Assembly: GCF_022201045.2 (NCBI RefSeq)
Contig: NC_068558.1
Location: 15,033,501-15,097,500, forward strand
Direction of reading: 5' to 3'
Source of the DNA: Citrus sinensis
Taxonomy: Eukaryota; Streptophyta; Magnoliopsida; Sapindales; Rutaceae
DNA length: 64,000 nt
A program made the translations under genes and the position numbers. Below the pieces are notes generated by a model. The model was not told where the DNA came from. It made no database searches and worked only from the letters and a program-made list of their open reading frames with translations. The first letter of the stretch is position 1; each line of letters opens with the position of its first letter. Shown piece after piece: positions 23,581 to 34,596 of the stretch.

Positions 23581-25062
23581 AGCCAGCTTATTGCTAGCCC
23601 TCTAGCCATTAAAGCGTTATATTAAGATTTATAAAATTCACATAAAAGTTAATAGTTGTTCATCTATCCTCTAAATTACCAAATAAATGAACTCTCCCAA
23701 ATTCCTTTACCACATTGATGTTCACTCATTATCCAGAATATCATCAAACCTTCTTTTGTGCTCAAGTAATTAACACAATACTTATGGGGCTTCATTAAAA
23801 GAAAAACAACATTTTCGTTCTAAAATTCATTAGAAATTATATCTTTAGGCAATAAATTATTCACACATTTTTTTATATTACATTTCTAACCCATGTAGCG
23901 AGCTTTAGGTCAGTGACTCCCAGACCAGTTGGCCTTAGGGCACTAGATGTTGAAGCACCCCTACGGACTTAATTACTCGGGTTTCTAATAAACAAACAAT
24001 ATATCTATTACCCATGTAGCGAGCTTTAGGCCAGTGACTCCCAGACCAGTTGACCTTAGGGCACTAGGTGTTGAAACACCCCTACGGACTTAATTACTCG
24101 GGTTTCTAGATATAACAAAATTAAAAACATTTTTTTTCTTCTTTTTTTTTGATTTTTTTTTTGTTTTTTTGTTTTTTTGTTTTTTTTTTTTTTGGAAATA
24201 TACACTTTCTACTACCTTAGATACTATTCCTAATAAATCAAAAGAACTAAATGCTGTAAAACTTTAACTTACAACCCACTAGTATGTGTCATAGTGTGTG
24301 TGAAGAATGATTCAATAATACCTGTTAAATGAGTAAACAATTAAATAACTTAATAACCAAGTGGAGAGTTCACAAATTTGAGTAATTCAAAGAAAAGGGA
24401 ACAAAAACAACTTACTATGAATCTCAAAATCAAAATATAATACAACAAGACTATTAGGATGCGTCTCAAAAGTCGTGACTCTTTACACGGTCATCCTAGA
24501 CAAAAAATAATTTTTTTTTTATTTTTTTTAACAAAGAAAAGAAAAGAGAAAAGAGAAAAACAACACACATATTTAAAACATACGTCAATTATCCCCACCC
24601 CGCAACCTAATCTAAACATTATCTTAACAGTTTATAATTTTATAGATATGCAAAAAGAAAAAAAATAAATAAAAATAAAAGAGAATAATAAAAGAAGAAG
24701 AAGAGGAGATCTCACCTGAACTTGATGCAGAAGCTTAAAAGTAAATAACAAAGATGAAAAAAAAGTCAATTTTTTTTAACAACACCCTTAAGATTAAGAA
24801 GATGCGTTTCTAGAGAGACTACATTCTCTATATCCTGCCATCTTTGACTCAAATTTGTCCTAAGTTAGTCTTTACAAAAAAAAAAAATTTGTTTTTGTTT
24901 TTGTTTTTTTTTTTTTTTTGTAAACACATAACCAGGACTAAGACATTCCACAATTATCAACTATTCCCTCCCCCCAACCTGAAAAAGACATTGTCCTCAA
25001 TGTTTTAAAAGGAAAGAGAAAGAGTGTAGAAGACATCACATGAACACTACAACAGAAAATAT
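23581..25062. repeat. Non-coding 3' tract of the Athila element with 121-bp repeat pair
   Basis: No gene is seen. A unit starting ACCCATGTAGCGAGCTTTAG occurs at about 23889-23988 and again at 24010-24108 (period 121 bp), nearly identical. The rest is T-rich and A-rich, with long homopolymers at 24129-24194 and 24907-24920 and simple AAAGAA repeats. It is unlike the coding modules on its right. Confidence 0.8.
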
Positions 25063-25743
25063 TTACAAACGGAGAGTTAAATCTAAATCGCACTTCTTAT
25101 TACTACTACTGTTACCGTTACCGTTACCGTCATTAGTCGACCAATTCAGTGCAACAGTCTGTGGATCTGGCTCTGGTGTATAAGCTTGCAAAAGATCAAG
25201 TAACTCATTAGCAGTAGAAGCAGAGATAAAGAATTTTTTTACAGAATGTGGAACAAAATGATTCTTTATTGCATGGTTAATAAAAGTTAGCAAGCCGTCA
25301 TAAAAATTATTAACATTTAACAAACCGATGGGTTTTTTATGAATGTTCAAGTGGGCCCAAGATGCAAATGTAATTAGTGCCTCAAAAGTTGCAAGATCTC
25401 CTGGCAAGAAAATAAAAGCATCAGCATAATTCATCATTTCAGATATTCTCTCTTGCATACTTGATACCACTAATTCTTCTCCAATTGGTGGGCCAGACAT
25501 GCACACTAGCGGTTTCATGGGTTTTGGGATAATGCCGAGTACTTGGCTTCCTCTGGTAAAAACAGCTTCTGAGACAAGTCTTGATAACACTCGTTCACCT
25601 CCTCCATATACAAGATGCAGTTTCCTCTCTGCTATGACACGACCAAGATCTACAGCTGCCTGAACGAATTCTTTGTACTTTCCATAGTGAAACCCAGAGA
25701 GCACACAAATATTTTTGAATTGTTTACTCGAAGATGCTGCCAT
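25063..25743 (-). CDS. LOG-like phosphoribohydrolase ORF captured in the Athila element
   Basis: Uninterrupted 226-codon frame, ATG at 25741-25743. It matches the LOG/lysine-decarboxylase-like fold that releases active cytokinin bases from nucleotide precursors: NICVLSGFHYGKYKEFVQAA, VYGGG (45-49), QVLGIIPKPM, ERISEMMNYADAFIFLPGD and WAHLNIHKKPIGLLNVNNFY. The family hallmark PGGYGTxEE is degenerate here (PGDLATFEA, 114-122), and the GGGxxGLMG loop reads GGERVLSRL. Arg99 and Glu121 are kept at the usual active-site places. A Gly/Asn/Ser linker leads to C-terminal LDLTLRL (220-226), an LxLxL EAR-type repressor motif. Plant LOG genes normally have several introns and this one has none, which fits capture through RNA. 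It lies between integrase and the 3' LTR in the element's sense. Activity is doubtful. Confidence 0.85.
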   Translation of the reverse strand: MAASSSKQFKNICVLSGFHYGKYKEFVQAAVDLGRVIAERKLHLVYGGGERVLSRLVSEAVFTRGSQVLGIIPKPMKPLVCMSGPPIGEELVVSSMQERISEMMNYADAFIFLPGDLATFEALITFASWAHLNIHKKPIGLLNVNNFYDGLLTFINHAIKNHFVPHSVKKFFISASTANELLDLLQAYTPEPDPQTVALNWSTNDGNGNGNSSSNKKCDLDLTLRL

Positions 25744-26101
25744 TGGACTAATTTTTCAAAAACAAGTTGTGAGTGTTTGAAAAATGAGCTCATATTTAAA
25801 GATCTTGGTGACATAAATAATGAGAAACAACTGTAAATGGGTTGTCATATTTGTCAAATGACAAGGAAAGCTCGTGGCTCAATAATTCAAAAACAAACAG
25901 TAAAAAAAAAGTAATGATTAAAAAAAACAAACAGTAAAAGAAACCAAATAAATACAAAATCACATCGCTAAATGCAATAATGCAAATGATAAAATAACAG
26001 TAAAGTAAAATAACAGTGAAGTGAAAGGATATTTACTGGTAGTTGTGATTGTGGCTCACATCTTCCTCTGGTTTTACGTCCAGTAACGGCTTGAACGCCC
26101 T
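25744..26101 (-). other. Spacer between the two larger accessory ORFs
   Basis: 358 bp, A/T-rich towards the LOG side. The frame from the 184-aa ORF could continue past its TAG (KPLLDVKPEEDVSHNHNYQ) to a possible splice donor, CAG followed by TAAATATC. A possible acceptor (AAAATTAG) lies just before the LOG ATG. Neither is proven. Confidence 0.3.
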
Positions 26102-26656
26102 CTATGGGTCGAGGATCGGCTTCCCATCCAGTTTTCTTATAAACTGGCAAACAGGGTCTTTTTGAGTCAAATTCCCAAGACTTAACTGTGCACTTTGTTT
26201 TTGGAATAGTATCCACAAATTGTAAATCTCACGTTGCACAATTCCGCTTCGATGCGTCTCAAGAGATCGTAAGATATCATCCAACAATTCTTTACTCATG
26301 CCATCTTTAATGAATTTAATTTTATCTTCACGAGTATCAGAAACCATTCCTAAAGATTTATAATCCGGTCGTTTGCAACCAAGTCTTACACAGTTATGAC
26401 ATTTTGAGCCAAGTCGTTTAGCTCTCCTTTTCTTAGCAAACGTACTTTTACCAAAACCAGGCATGTAAGAAACAAATTGACCAAAAAACTCACCTGCTAA
26501 TCGGACCTTTGCTTCAATTAACCAACGAATGTCAGAAGGAATGCCATTGATCATTAACAAACGCAGTCGTTCACAACAAGCTTTATAAATTTTCCTGAGG
26601 GCATTCTGAGGGAGAGAGGGAAAATGCTTATGGAGTTTATGTTGTATTTCTTCCAT
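26102..26656 (-). CDS. Accessory ORF with viral-NABP-like basic/Cys segment
   Basis: 184 codons, ATG at 26654-26656; the frame is also open upstream to about 26743 without another ATG. The N-terminal 60 residues are helical. Residues 70-81 form a strongly basic patch (KSTFAKKRRAKR), followed by Cys86, Cys89 and Cys94 (C-x2-C-x4-C). The order basic patch, Cys cluster, short charged tail resembles the nucleic-acid-binding proteins of carla- and vitiviruses (Viral_NABP family), which bind nucleic acid and often act as silencing suppressors. The resemblance is by eye and moderate. Alternatives are an unrelated zinc-ribbon or a nuclear-localisation protein. No membrane segment is seen, so it is not an envelope. 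Its 3' end may be shifted, since another frame stays open beyond the stop. Confidence 0.6.
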   Translation of the reverse strand: MEEIQHKLHKHFPSLPQNALRKIYKACCERLRLLMINGIPSDIRWLIEAKVRLAGEFFGQFVSYMPGFGKSTFAKKRRAKRLGSKCHNCVRLGCKRPDYKSLGMVSDTREDKIKFIKDGMSKELLDDILRSLETHRSGIVQREIYNLWILFQKQSAQLSLGNLTQKDPVCQFIRKLDGKPILDP

Positions 26657-26841
26657 GTTTGATTTTGGGGTTTCAGTTATTGTGGGAAACTGAAGATACC
26701 GACTAATGAAGTCACGAAGTATCGTTATCCGCCATTTTTACGGGAAAATAAATCAAAACACACCAAAATCAAATCTGCAAAATCAAATCAAGCGTGAAAG
26801 CGAGTAAAAAGAAGCACACAATATAAAAGGAAAATGAACTT

Positions 26842-27073
26842 ACATTCGTCCTTTCATTGAGTTAACCTCAAGCTCCATTTGAAATTCATATATGCCACTC
26901 TCTACTGTTCTGAGTTGTCCCTCTAGATCCTCAACATAGGACACGAATTCTGGTGGTTGCAGATCCTAAAGTGGATGTGATTTACAGCTTTGTATCAGGC
27001 CTCTTAAGTGAAATTTTATACGCCGGAATCTTTTAAGATGTGCGAACATGTATTTTCTCATTGAGGTGCTCAT
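26842..27073 (-). pseudogene. Short accessory ORF, one internal stop
   Basis: 77-codon frame from an ATG at 27071-27073: a basic N-terminal part (MSTSMRKYMFAHLKRFRRIK), a TAG at 26966-26968, then an acidic, heptad-like part (YVEDLEGQLRTVESG). It ends at an ATG-TAAGTTC sequence that is also a strong splice donor. An acceptor-like TTTTGCAG lies at about 26775-26782, so a 69-bp intron leading into the next ORF is possible. It lies between the pol stop and the 184-aa ORF. No family is recognised. Confidence 0.35.
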
Positions 27074-27263
27074 GATGTAAAATGAAAATTGATGAGAGAA
27101 TGTACAACTGTCAAACAAACACGCTTACACAAGAAAAACAATGTTAAAAAAAACTATGGGCCACTCCATTTTGAAAAAAACTACAGTGCATCAATCTAAG
27201 GAAAAAAAAGTCAAACAATGAAACGGTAAAATAATAGTAAAACAAAAAAAAATCATTAAAGAC

Positions 27264-29728
27264 TTAATCAAGAACTGGTGGGTCATCCAAATTAATTTTG
27301 GTGTCCTCGTCACGTGGGTGATGTTCCAGATATGGTTTTAACCTTTGACCATTAACTTTAAATGTGACACCGTTATTTGGATTCTCAATTTCTATGGCCC
27401 CATATGAATATACATTTTTTACAACAAATGGGCCACTCCATTTTCACTTTAACTTTCCTGGAAATATATGAAAACGAGAATTATAAAGCAACACTTTTTA
27501 ACCAATCTCAAATGTTTTTCGAAAAATTATTTTATCATGAAATGCTTTTGTTCTTGCCTTAATAATTCTTGAATTTTCATATGCATCATTCCTTAATTCC
27601 TCAAGTTCATTCAATTGCAATTTTCGCACATTACCAGAATCATCCAAATTTGAATTAAAAGCTTTAATAGCCCAAAGTGATTTATGTTCAAGTTCAACAG
27701 GTAAATGACAAGGTTTACCATAAATTAACTGATAGGGTGACATTCCTAATGATGTTTTAAATGCAGTGCGGTAAGCCCAAAGTGCATCATTAAGTCTAAG
27801 AGACCAATCTTTTCGGTTTGGGTTAACCGTCTTTTCCAAAATTTGTTTTATCTCCCGATTTGCTAATTCAACTTGACCATTTGTTTGAGGATGATAAGGG
27901 GTAGCAATTTTATGTGTAATTCCATATTTCTTCATTAAAGACTCAAATGACTTATTACAAAAATGCTTACCTCCATCACTGATAATGGCTCGAGGGATTC
28001 CAAATCGACTTAAAATATTTTCTCTTAAAAATTTAATCACAGTTTTACTGTCATTATTTCGACAAGAAATTGCTTCAATCCATTTTGAGACATAATCAAT
28101 TGCAACTAATATATATACAAATCCAAAAGATGATGGAAATGGACCCATGAAATCAATTCCCCAACAGTCAAATATTTCAATTTCAAGTATGGGATTTAAG
28201 GGCATCATGTTTCTTTTAGTAATTGATCCCAATTTTTGACATTTTTCACAACTTTTGTAAAATTCATATGTGTCTTTAAACATGGTAGGCCAATAAAATC
28301 CACACTACAAAATTTTAGCAGTAGTTTTTCTTGAAGAAAAGTGACCACCACATGCTTCAGAATGACAAAAATTAATGACACTACTTACCTCATTATCAGG
28401 AATACATCGCCGAAAAATTTGATCTGGGCAATATTTGAACAAATAAGGATCATCCCAATAAAATTTCTTTACTTCAACAAAAAATTTCTTCTTCTCTTGA
28501 GCATTCCATTGCAAAGGCATTTTACATGTAACAAGAAAATTAACAATATTAGCATACCATGGCATTGAAGTAACAGAAAATAAAAATTCATCAGGGAAAG
28601 AATCATTTATGGGTGTTATATCATTGCAGAATTCGGATGTGAGTCTTGATAGATGATCAGCAACAACATTTTCCCCTTTTTATCTTTGATGGTAAGGTCA
28701 AATTCTTGTAGTAACAAAATCCAACGAATTAGTCTCGGTTTGGCATCCTGTTTACTCATCAAATATCTCACAGCAGTATGGTCAGTAAACACAACAGATT
28801 TAGAGCCAAGCAAATATGAACGAAATTTGTTTAATGCAAATACCACAGCAAGTAATTCTTTTTCAATTGTAGAATAATTCATTTGAGCACTATCCAAAGT
28901 CTTGCTCGCATAATAAATCACAAAAGGCTTACCATCCCTTCTTTGTCCTAAAACAGCACCAACAGCAAAATCATTTGCATCACACATTAATTCAAATGGC
29001 AAAGACCAATCAGGAGATTGCATAATAGGTGCAGATGTTAAAAGACAAATTATTTTTTCAAAAGATTTTTGGCAATCAACATTCCATTCAAACGGTGCAT
29101 CTTTTAATAAGAGGTTACAAAGTGGTTTAGATATGGCACTAAAGTTTTTTATAAACCTCCTATAAAATCATGCATGTCCTAAAAAGGATCGCACATCTCT
29201 AATTGTTTTTGGTTGTGGCAATTTAGATATGACTTCGATTTTTGCTTTGTCAACTTCAATTCCTTTAATAGAAACAACATGACCCAAAACAATTCCAGAA
29301 GTAACCATGTAGTGACATTTTTCCCAATTCAACACGAGTTCTTTTTCAACACATCTTTTTAAAACTTTCTCCAAATTATCAAGGCAATCATCAAAAGAAT
29401 TCCCAAACACAGTCAAATCATCCATAAAGACCTCTAAACAATGTTCAACCATATCACAAAAAATGCTTAACATACATCTTTGAAATGTTGCAGGAGCATT
29501 ACAAAGCCCGAATGGCATTCTTTTAAATGCAAATGTTCCAAAAGGACATGTGAATGTGGTCTTTTCTTGGTCCTCAAGTGCTATAGGAATTTGATAATAA
29601 CTTGAATATCCATCTAAAAAACAGTAGTAGGGATGTCCTGCTACTCTTTCTAAGATTTGGTCAAGGAATGGTAATGGAAAATGATCTTTTCTAGTGACTT
29701 CATTTAATTTTCTATAATCAATGCACAT
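27264..29728 (-). pseudogene. Athila pol: RT, RNase H, integrase
   Basis: In order on the minus strand: RT (29728-29168) with CIDYRKLNEVTRKDHFPLPF, FGLCNAPATFQRCM and the catalytic box VFMDDLTVFG; RNase H (29023-28616) with [20 protein letters not shown] and [11 protein letters not shown]; the integrase H2C2 zinc region (HSEACGGHF, then [10 protein letters not shown]); and the integrase core ([41 protein letters not shown]). The frame continues with stops to PPVLD and a TAA at 27264-27266. Breaks include TGA near 29170 after FLGHA, a frameshift near 28650 after KDKKG, TAG near 28304 (Gln expected), and TAA near 27496. Domain order and the FMDD box are typical of Athila. Confidence 0.94.
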
Positions 29729-29777
29729 GCGCCAACTAGATGTAATTCGTATTGGAATTAATTCACCTTTTTCATTT

Positions 29778-31412
29778 TTAACAACAGTGATTCCAGATTT
29801 TTTTAGGCACTACTTGTGTAGGACTTACCCACTTTCTATCAGAAATAGGGTAGATAATTCCCACATCAAGTAATTTAAGGACTTCTATTTTGACTACCTC
29901 TTTCATGTGTGGGTTTAATCTTCTTTGAGGTTGTTGACATATTTTAGCATTTTCTTCCAAATTAATTCTATGTGTGCAGATTAAGGGATTAATGCCTTTA
30001 ATGTCATTTAAAGTCCATCCTATTGCATTTTTATGCTTTTTAAGAACAGTTAGTAACTTACCTTCTTGGTCGCTTGTTAAAGTGGAAGAAATCACAACAG
30101 GATAAGTTTGTTCTTCTCCAAGAAAAGCATATTTCAATCCTTCAGGCAAAGGTTTCAATTCCATTTTAGGTGCTTCTTGTTGTTCTGTCTTTTCAATACT
30201 TCCAAGCTCCTCAAATTTTGGCTCGTCATCATAATTTTGCGAAGTCTGCATAGAATCAAGCAACGAATTTATATTAGAAATATCAAGTTCAAGTTGCTTA
30301 TTTGACTCAATTGAATTAACTAAACAAACATTAGAAAGTTCAGAAAAATCCCCTTTTTGAATATTTTCCTCGATACAAGATTCAAACAATTCCTTTTGTT
30401 CATCAGTATCATCTTCATTCTCATTTTCTTCATTAGGTTGCCTGCACATGTTGAAAACATTCAATTCCAAAGTCATATTCCCAAAGGATAAATTCATTAA
30501 ACCATTCCTACAATTAATCAAAGCATTAGCAATTGCTAAAAATGGTCGACCTAAAATTACAGGAATTGGTTTGTAATTATTCACAACATGTTCAGTTTCC
30601 AAGACAATAAAATCCACAGGATAAATAAATTTATCAACTTGTACTAAAACATCTTCCACTATTCCTTTTGGTACTTTAACTGATCTATCGGCAAGCAAAA
30701 GTGTAGTTGAAGTTGATTTTAACTCACCAAGATTAAGTTGAAGATAAACTGAATATGGAAGCAAATTAACACTAGCACCAAGATCTAGTAAAGCATGCTC
30801 AATTCTGTGGTTACCAATAATACAAGAAATGGTAGGACAACCAGGATCTTTATATTTCAACTTATTATTAGTAGATAGAATTGTACTTACCTGTTCGGCC
30901 ATGAAAGCACTCTTTCTTACCTTTAATTTCCTCTTAACAGTGCACAAGTCCTTTAAAAATTTGGCATATGAAGGAACCTGCTTGATTGCATCTAATAGAG
31001 GAATGTTAACTTTCACTTGCTTAAAGATTTCATAAATTTCAGAAGAGTGGTTTGATTTCTTTGGTTTATTCAATGCATGCGGAAATGGTGGTTCAGGTGG
31101 AACACTAGTTATTTCTTCACTAGGTGTAAGTTCATTTAGTCCTTCCTTACCCTTTGAATTTTCATCATTTTCATAAGGTTCAGGCATAGGTCTATCAACA
31201 ACCTTACCACTACGAAGAGTTATAACTAATTTGACTTGGTCTGTGGGTGGATTTTGTTGAATTTTAGGATTTGGTTGTGGTTGGGCTGGAAATTTTCCTT
31301 TTTCTTGAATGGTGAGTGCAGAAGCAATTTTAGCAAGAGTATCTTTCAAATCAGAAAAAGTTTGTGCATTTTGATTGTTAATAACATCTTGCTTTCTGAT
31401 GAATGAATGCAT
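29778..31412 (-). pseudogene. Athila gag C-terminus and protease
   Basis: 544-codon open segment. The first 130 residues are linker rich in Pro and Gln. The protease centre is HALLDLGASVNLLPYSVYLQ with downstream VILGRPFLAIANALINC, as expected for Athila (DLGAS rather than DTGAS). The end leads into RT with ICTHRINLEENAKICQQPQR and SPTQVVPKK. A surplus A in an A-run near 29805 shifts the frame just before the RT start. Confidence 0.93.
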
Positions 31413-31460
31413 TGTGTCTTCCAGATTTTTCCAGGGTGGTGGAACATATGGTGCATAAGG

Positions 31461-32646
31461 CTAAGGATTTTGAAAATTTTGTGGAGGTGGTGCTTGTGAA
31501 GATTGTGCATTATTATTATTCCTCCAATTGAAATTCGGATGATTTCTCCAACCAGGATTATAAGTCTGTGAATATGGGTTTGGTTTATTGAAAGTGTTAA
31601 TGACATTAGCTTGATCATTTAGACATTCTTTAAGTGCAGGCAAAGTGGGACACTCTTGAGTGAAATGATCATTCGAATTACATATGTTACATGCAATTTC
31701 TTGAACAGATTTTACTTGATCACTCTTTTTATGCTCCAAAGCTTCAACTTTCCTAACTAGGGATGCAAATTTTGCTTGTAAATCATGATCTTCCCTAAGG
31801 TTATGGATTCCTCCACTAGATGGAGATGATTGTTGCTTATTTGTCAATTCAAAAGTTCCAACAGTATCCCAATGTTGTGCATTTTCAGCTAATTGATCAA
31901 GGTAATCTAGTGCATCTTCAGGATTTTTATCCCTAAATTCACCATTACACATCATTTCAACAACCTGTCTACTTTGGGGTATTAAGCCCTCGTAGAAATA
32001 AGTGACCAATCGCAAGTTTCAAAACCATGAAGTGGGCATATGTTAAGCAACTCTTTAAACCTATCCCAACATTGGTATAATGTTTCTCCATTTTTTTGAG
32101 TGAAAGAAGTGATTTGCCTTTTAAAGAATTTGTTCTATGAGGTGGAAAGAATTTTTTCAAAAACAGTTCTTGCATGTTATTCCAAGTTCTTACTGATCCA
32201 GATCTAAGGTTTTGTAGCCAAGTTTTAGCTTTATCTTTTAATGAAAAAGGAAAAAGCTTTAATCTAATTATGTTCATGCTACAATTTTGATCCGTGTATG
32301 TGTTACAAACTTCCTCAAAATCTCTTAGATGCAAGTACGGATTCTCAGATTCTAAACCATGAAATGTTGGTAAAAGTTGGATAATACCTAGTTTAAAGTT
32401 GAATTGAGATGCTTCTGGAGGAAATACTATACACGACGGTGCTCCGGTTCTGGTTGGATTCATGTAGTCTCTCAGAGTCCTTGGTTGATTCTGATTATGC
32501 CCATGTTGAGATTGGTTGTCTCCTTGATCAATTTGAGGATTAAGTTCGCCCAAAACGTTTTCGCCTTCATTCTCATCCATGATTGGTGGTGGAGATTGAG
32601 ATCTATGAATTAACCTGCCACTTGAAGATCGAGACCAATGTCTCAT
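31461..32646 (-). pseudogene. Athila gag, second (3') tandem copy
   Basis: Starts MRHWSRSSSGRLIHRSQSPP. The gag core includes NFKLGIIQLLPTFHGLESEN and LFPFSLKDKAKTWLQNL. A frame change after FFPPHRTNSLKG garbles the next 50 codons (KSLLSLKKMEK, where a QITSF-type sequence would be expected), and the frame resumes at RLVTYFYEGLIPQSRQVVEM. The CCHC zinc knuckle is CNICNSNDHFTQECP. This copy also lacks one base near 32015. It leads directly into the protease segment. Confidence 0.92.
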
Positions 32647-33799
32647 GCAAGGGTTATGTTATAAAGATAATATTTACACAAATTGATAACAAAATAAAAT
32701 AAAATAAATAAATAAGTCTGTGAATATGGGTTTGGTTTATTGAAAGTGTTAATGACATTAGCTTGATCATTTAGACATTCTTTAAGTGCAGGCAAAGTGG
32801 GACACTCTTGAGTGAAATGATCATTCGAATTACATATGTTACATGCAATTTCTTGAACAGATTTTACTTGATCACTCTTTTTATGCTCCAAAGCTTCAAC
32901 TTTCCTAACTAGGGATGCAAATTTTGCTTGTAAATCATGATCTTCCCTAAGGTTATGGATTCCTCCACTAGATGGAGATGATTGTTGCTTATTTGTCAAT
33001 TCAAAAGTTCCAACAGTATCCCAATGTTGTGCATTTTCAGCTAATTGATCAAGGTAATCTAGTGCATCTTCAGGATTTTTATCCCTAAATTCACCATTAC
33101 ACATCATTTCAACAACCTGTCTACTTTGGGGTATTAAGCCCTCGTAGAAATAAGTGACCAATCGCCAAGTTTCAAAACCATGAAGTGGGCATATGTTAAG
33201 CAACTCTTTAAACCTATCCCAACATTGGTATAATGTTTCTCCATTTTTTTGAGTGAAAGAAGTGATTTGCCTTTTAAAGAATTTGTTCTATGAGGTGGAA
33301 AGAATTTTTTCAAAAACAGTTCTTGCATGTTATTCCAAGTTCTTACTGATCCAGATCTAAGGTTTTGTAGCCAAGTTTTAGCTTTATCTTTTAATGAAAA
33401 AGGAAAAAGCTTTAATCTAATTATGTTCATGCTACAATTTTGATCCGTGTATGTGTTACAAACTTCCTCAAAATCTCTTAGATGCAAGTACGGATTCTCA
33501 GATTCTAAACCATGAAATGTTGGTAAAAGTTGGATAATACCTAGTTTAAAGTTGAATTGAGATGCTTCTGGAGGAAATACTATACACGACGGTGCTCCGG
33601 TTCTGGTTGGATTCATGTAGTCTCTCAGAGTCCTTGGTTGATTCTGATTATGCCCATGTTGAGATTGGTTGTCTCCTTGATCAATTTGAGGATTAAGTTC
33701 GCCCAAAACGTTTTCGCCTTCATTCTCATCCATGATTGGTGGTGGAGATTGAGATCTATGAATTAACCTGCCACTTGAAGATCGAGACCAATGTCTCAT
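32647..33799 (-). pseudogene. Athila gag, first (5') tandem copy
   Basis: Nearly identical to the neighbouring copy, including the same frame change after NSLKG and the same zinc knuckle. It ends near 32712, where the sequence returns to the 5' flank of the second copy (A/T-rich AAATAAATAAATAAG). The unit is about 1152 bp. Because both copies share the frameshift, gag was already broken when the duplication happened. Confidence 0.93.
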
Positions 33800-34572
33800 G
33801 CAAGGGTTATGTTATAAAGATAATATTTACACAAATTGATAACAAAATAAAATAAAATAAATAAATAAGCAAATAATATAAGTATACAAAAGAAAATTAA
33901 ATAACAAAAATGGTGGTTGAACCCACCAACAAAGTAATAAATAAATAAATAAATAAATGCAAAATAAAAAAAATGGTGGTTGAACCCACCAATTAAAAAA
34001 ATAAAAAATGCAAAATTAAATAAATACTGAAAATTAAATAACTGAAAATAAAAGTTAAGAGTTAGTAGTTAGTTTGGTGGTTAAACTCACCAATAAAGCA
34101 AAAACAAATAAATAAATACGAAATAAAATAAATGCAGAAAATTAAATAACTGAAATTAAATAAAAGTTAGGAGTTAGCAGTTAGTAAGTTAAAAGTTAGT
34201 AATTAGAGTTAGTAGTTAAAGTTAGTTTGGTCCAAAATAAGTCCAAATATGTCCAAATATGTCCAAGTCTTGATTATGTTGAGGAATTTCGTCTAGGGAT
34301 TCTATTGCAAATTATTTTTAATTTTATAGTCAAACTGTAATTTTTAGAAGTTTAGAATAGCAATTGGGATGAAAGTGAAACAGTTGAAAGATGTCGGGGT
34401 CCGAACGTAATTACCAGACGATTGGGCTAGAAACGGAAATTGTTGGGGTGAAACGAGAATTATGAAAGATATGGGGACAAAAGAGAATTTAAGAAAAGGA
34501 AAAGGGGGCAAACGAAATTTTACATATAAGAGAAAAATAAAAAACGGAAAAACAAACCAAATAAAAAACTTT
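33800..34572 (-). other. Athila 5' leader
   Basis: Non-coding, A-rich. ATGGTGGTTGAACCCACCAA occurs twice (about 33909 and 33972) and a variant occurs near 34073, each a small hairpin (TGGTGGTTGAACCCACCA). The rest is simple AAATAAAT and GTTAGTAGTTAG repetition. Confidence 0.75.
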
Positions 34573-34590
34573 TCCCCGGCAACGGCGTCA
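34573..34590 (-). other. Primer-binding site of the Athila element
   Basis: On the minus strand TGACGCCGTTGCCGGGGA lies six bases after the 5' LTR. It equals the usual Athila PBS (TGGCGCC...) except for one G-to-A change. Confidence 0.85.
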
Positions 34591-34596
34591 AAAACT

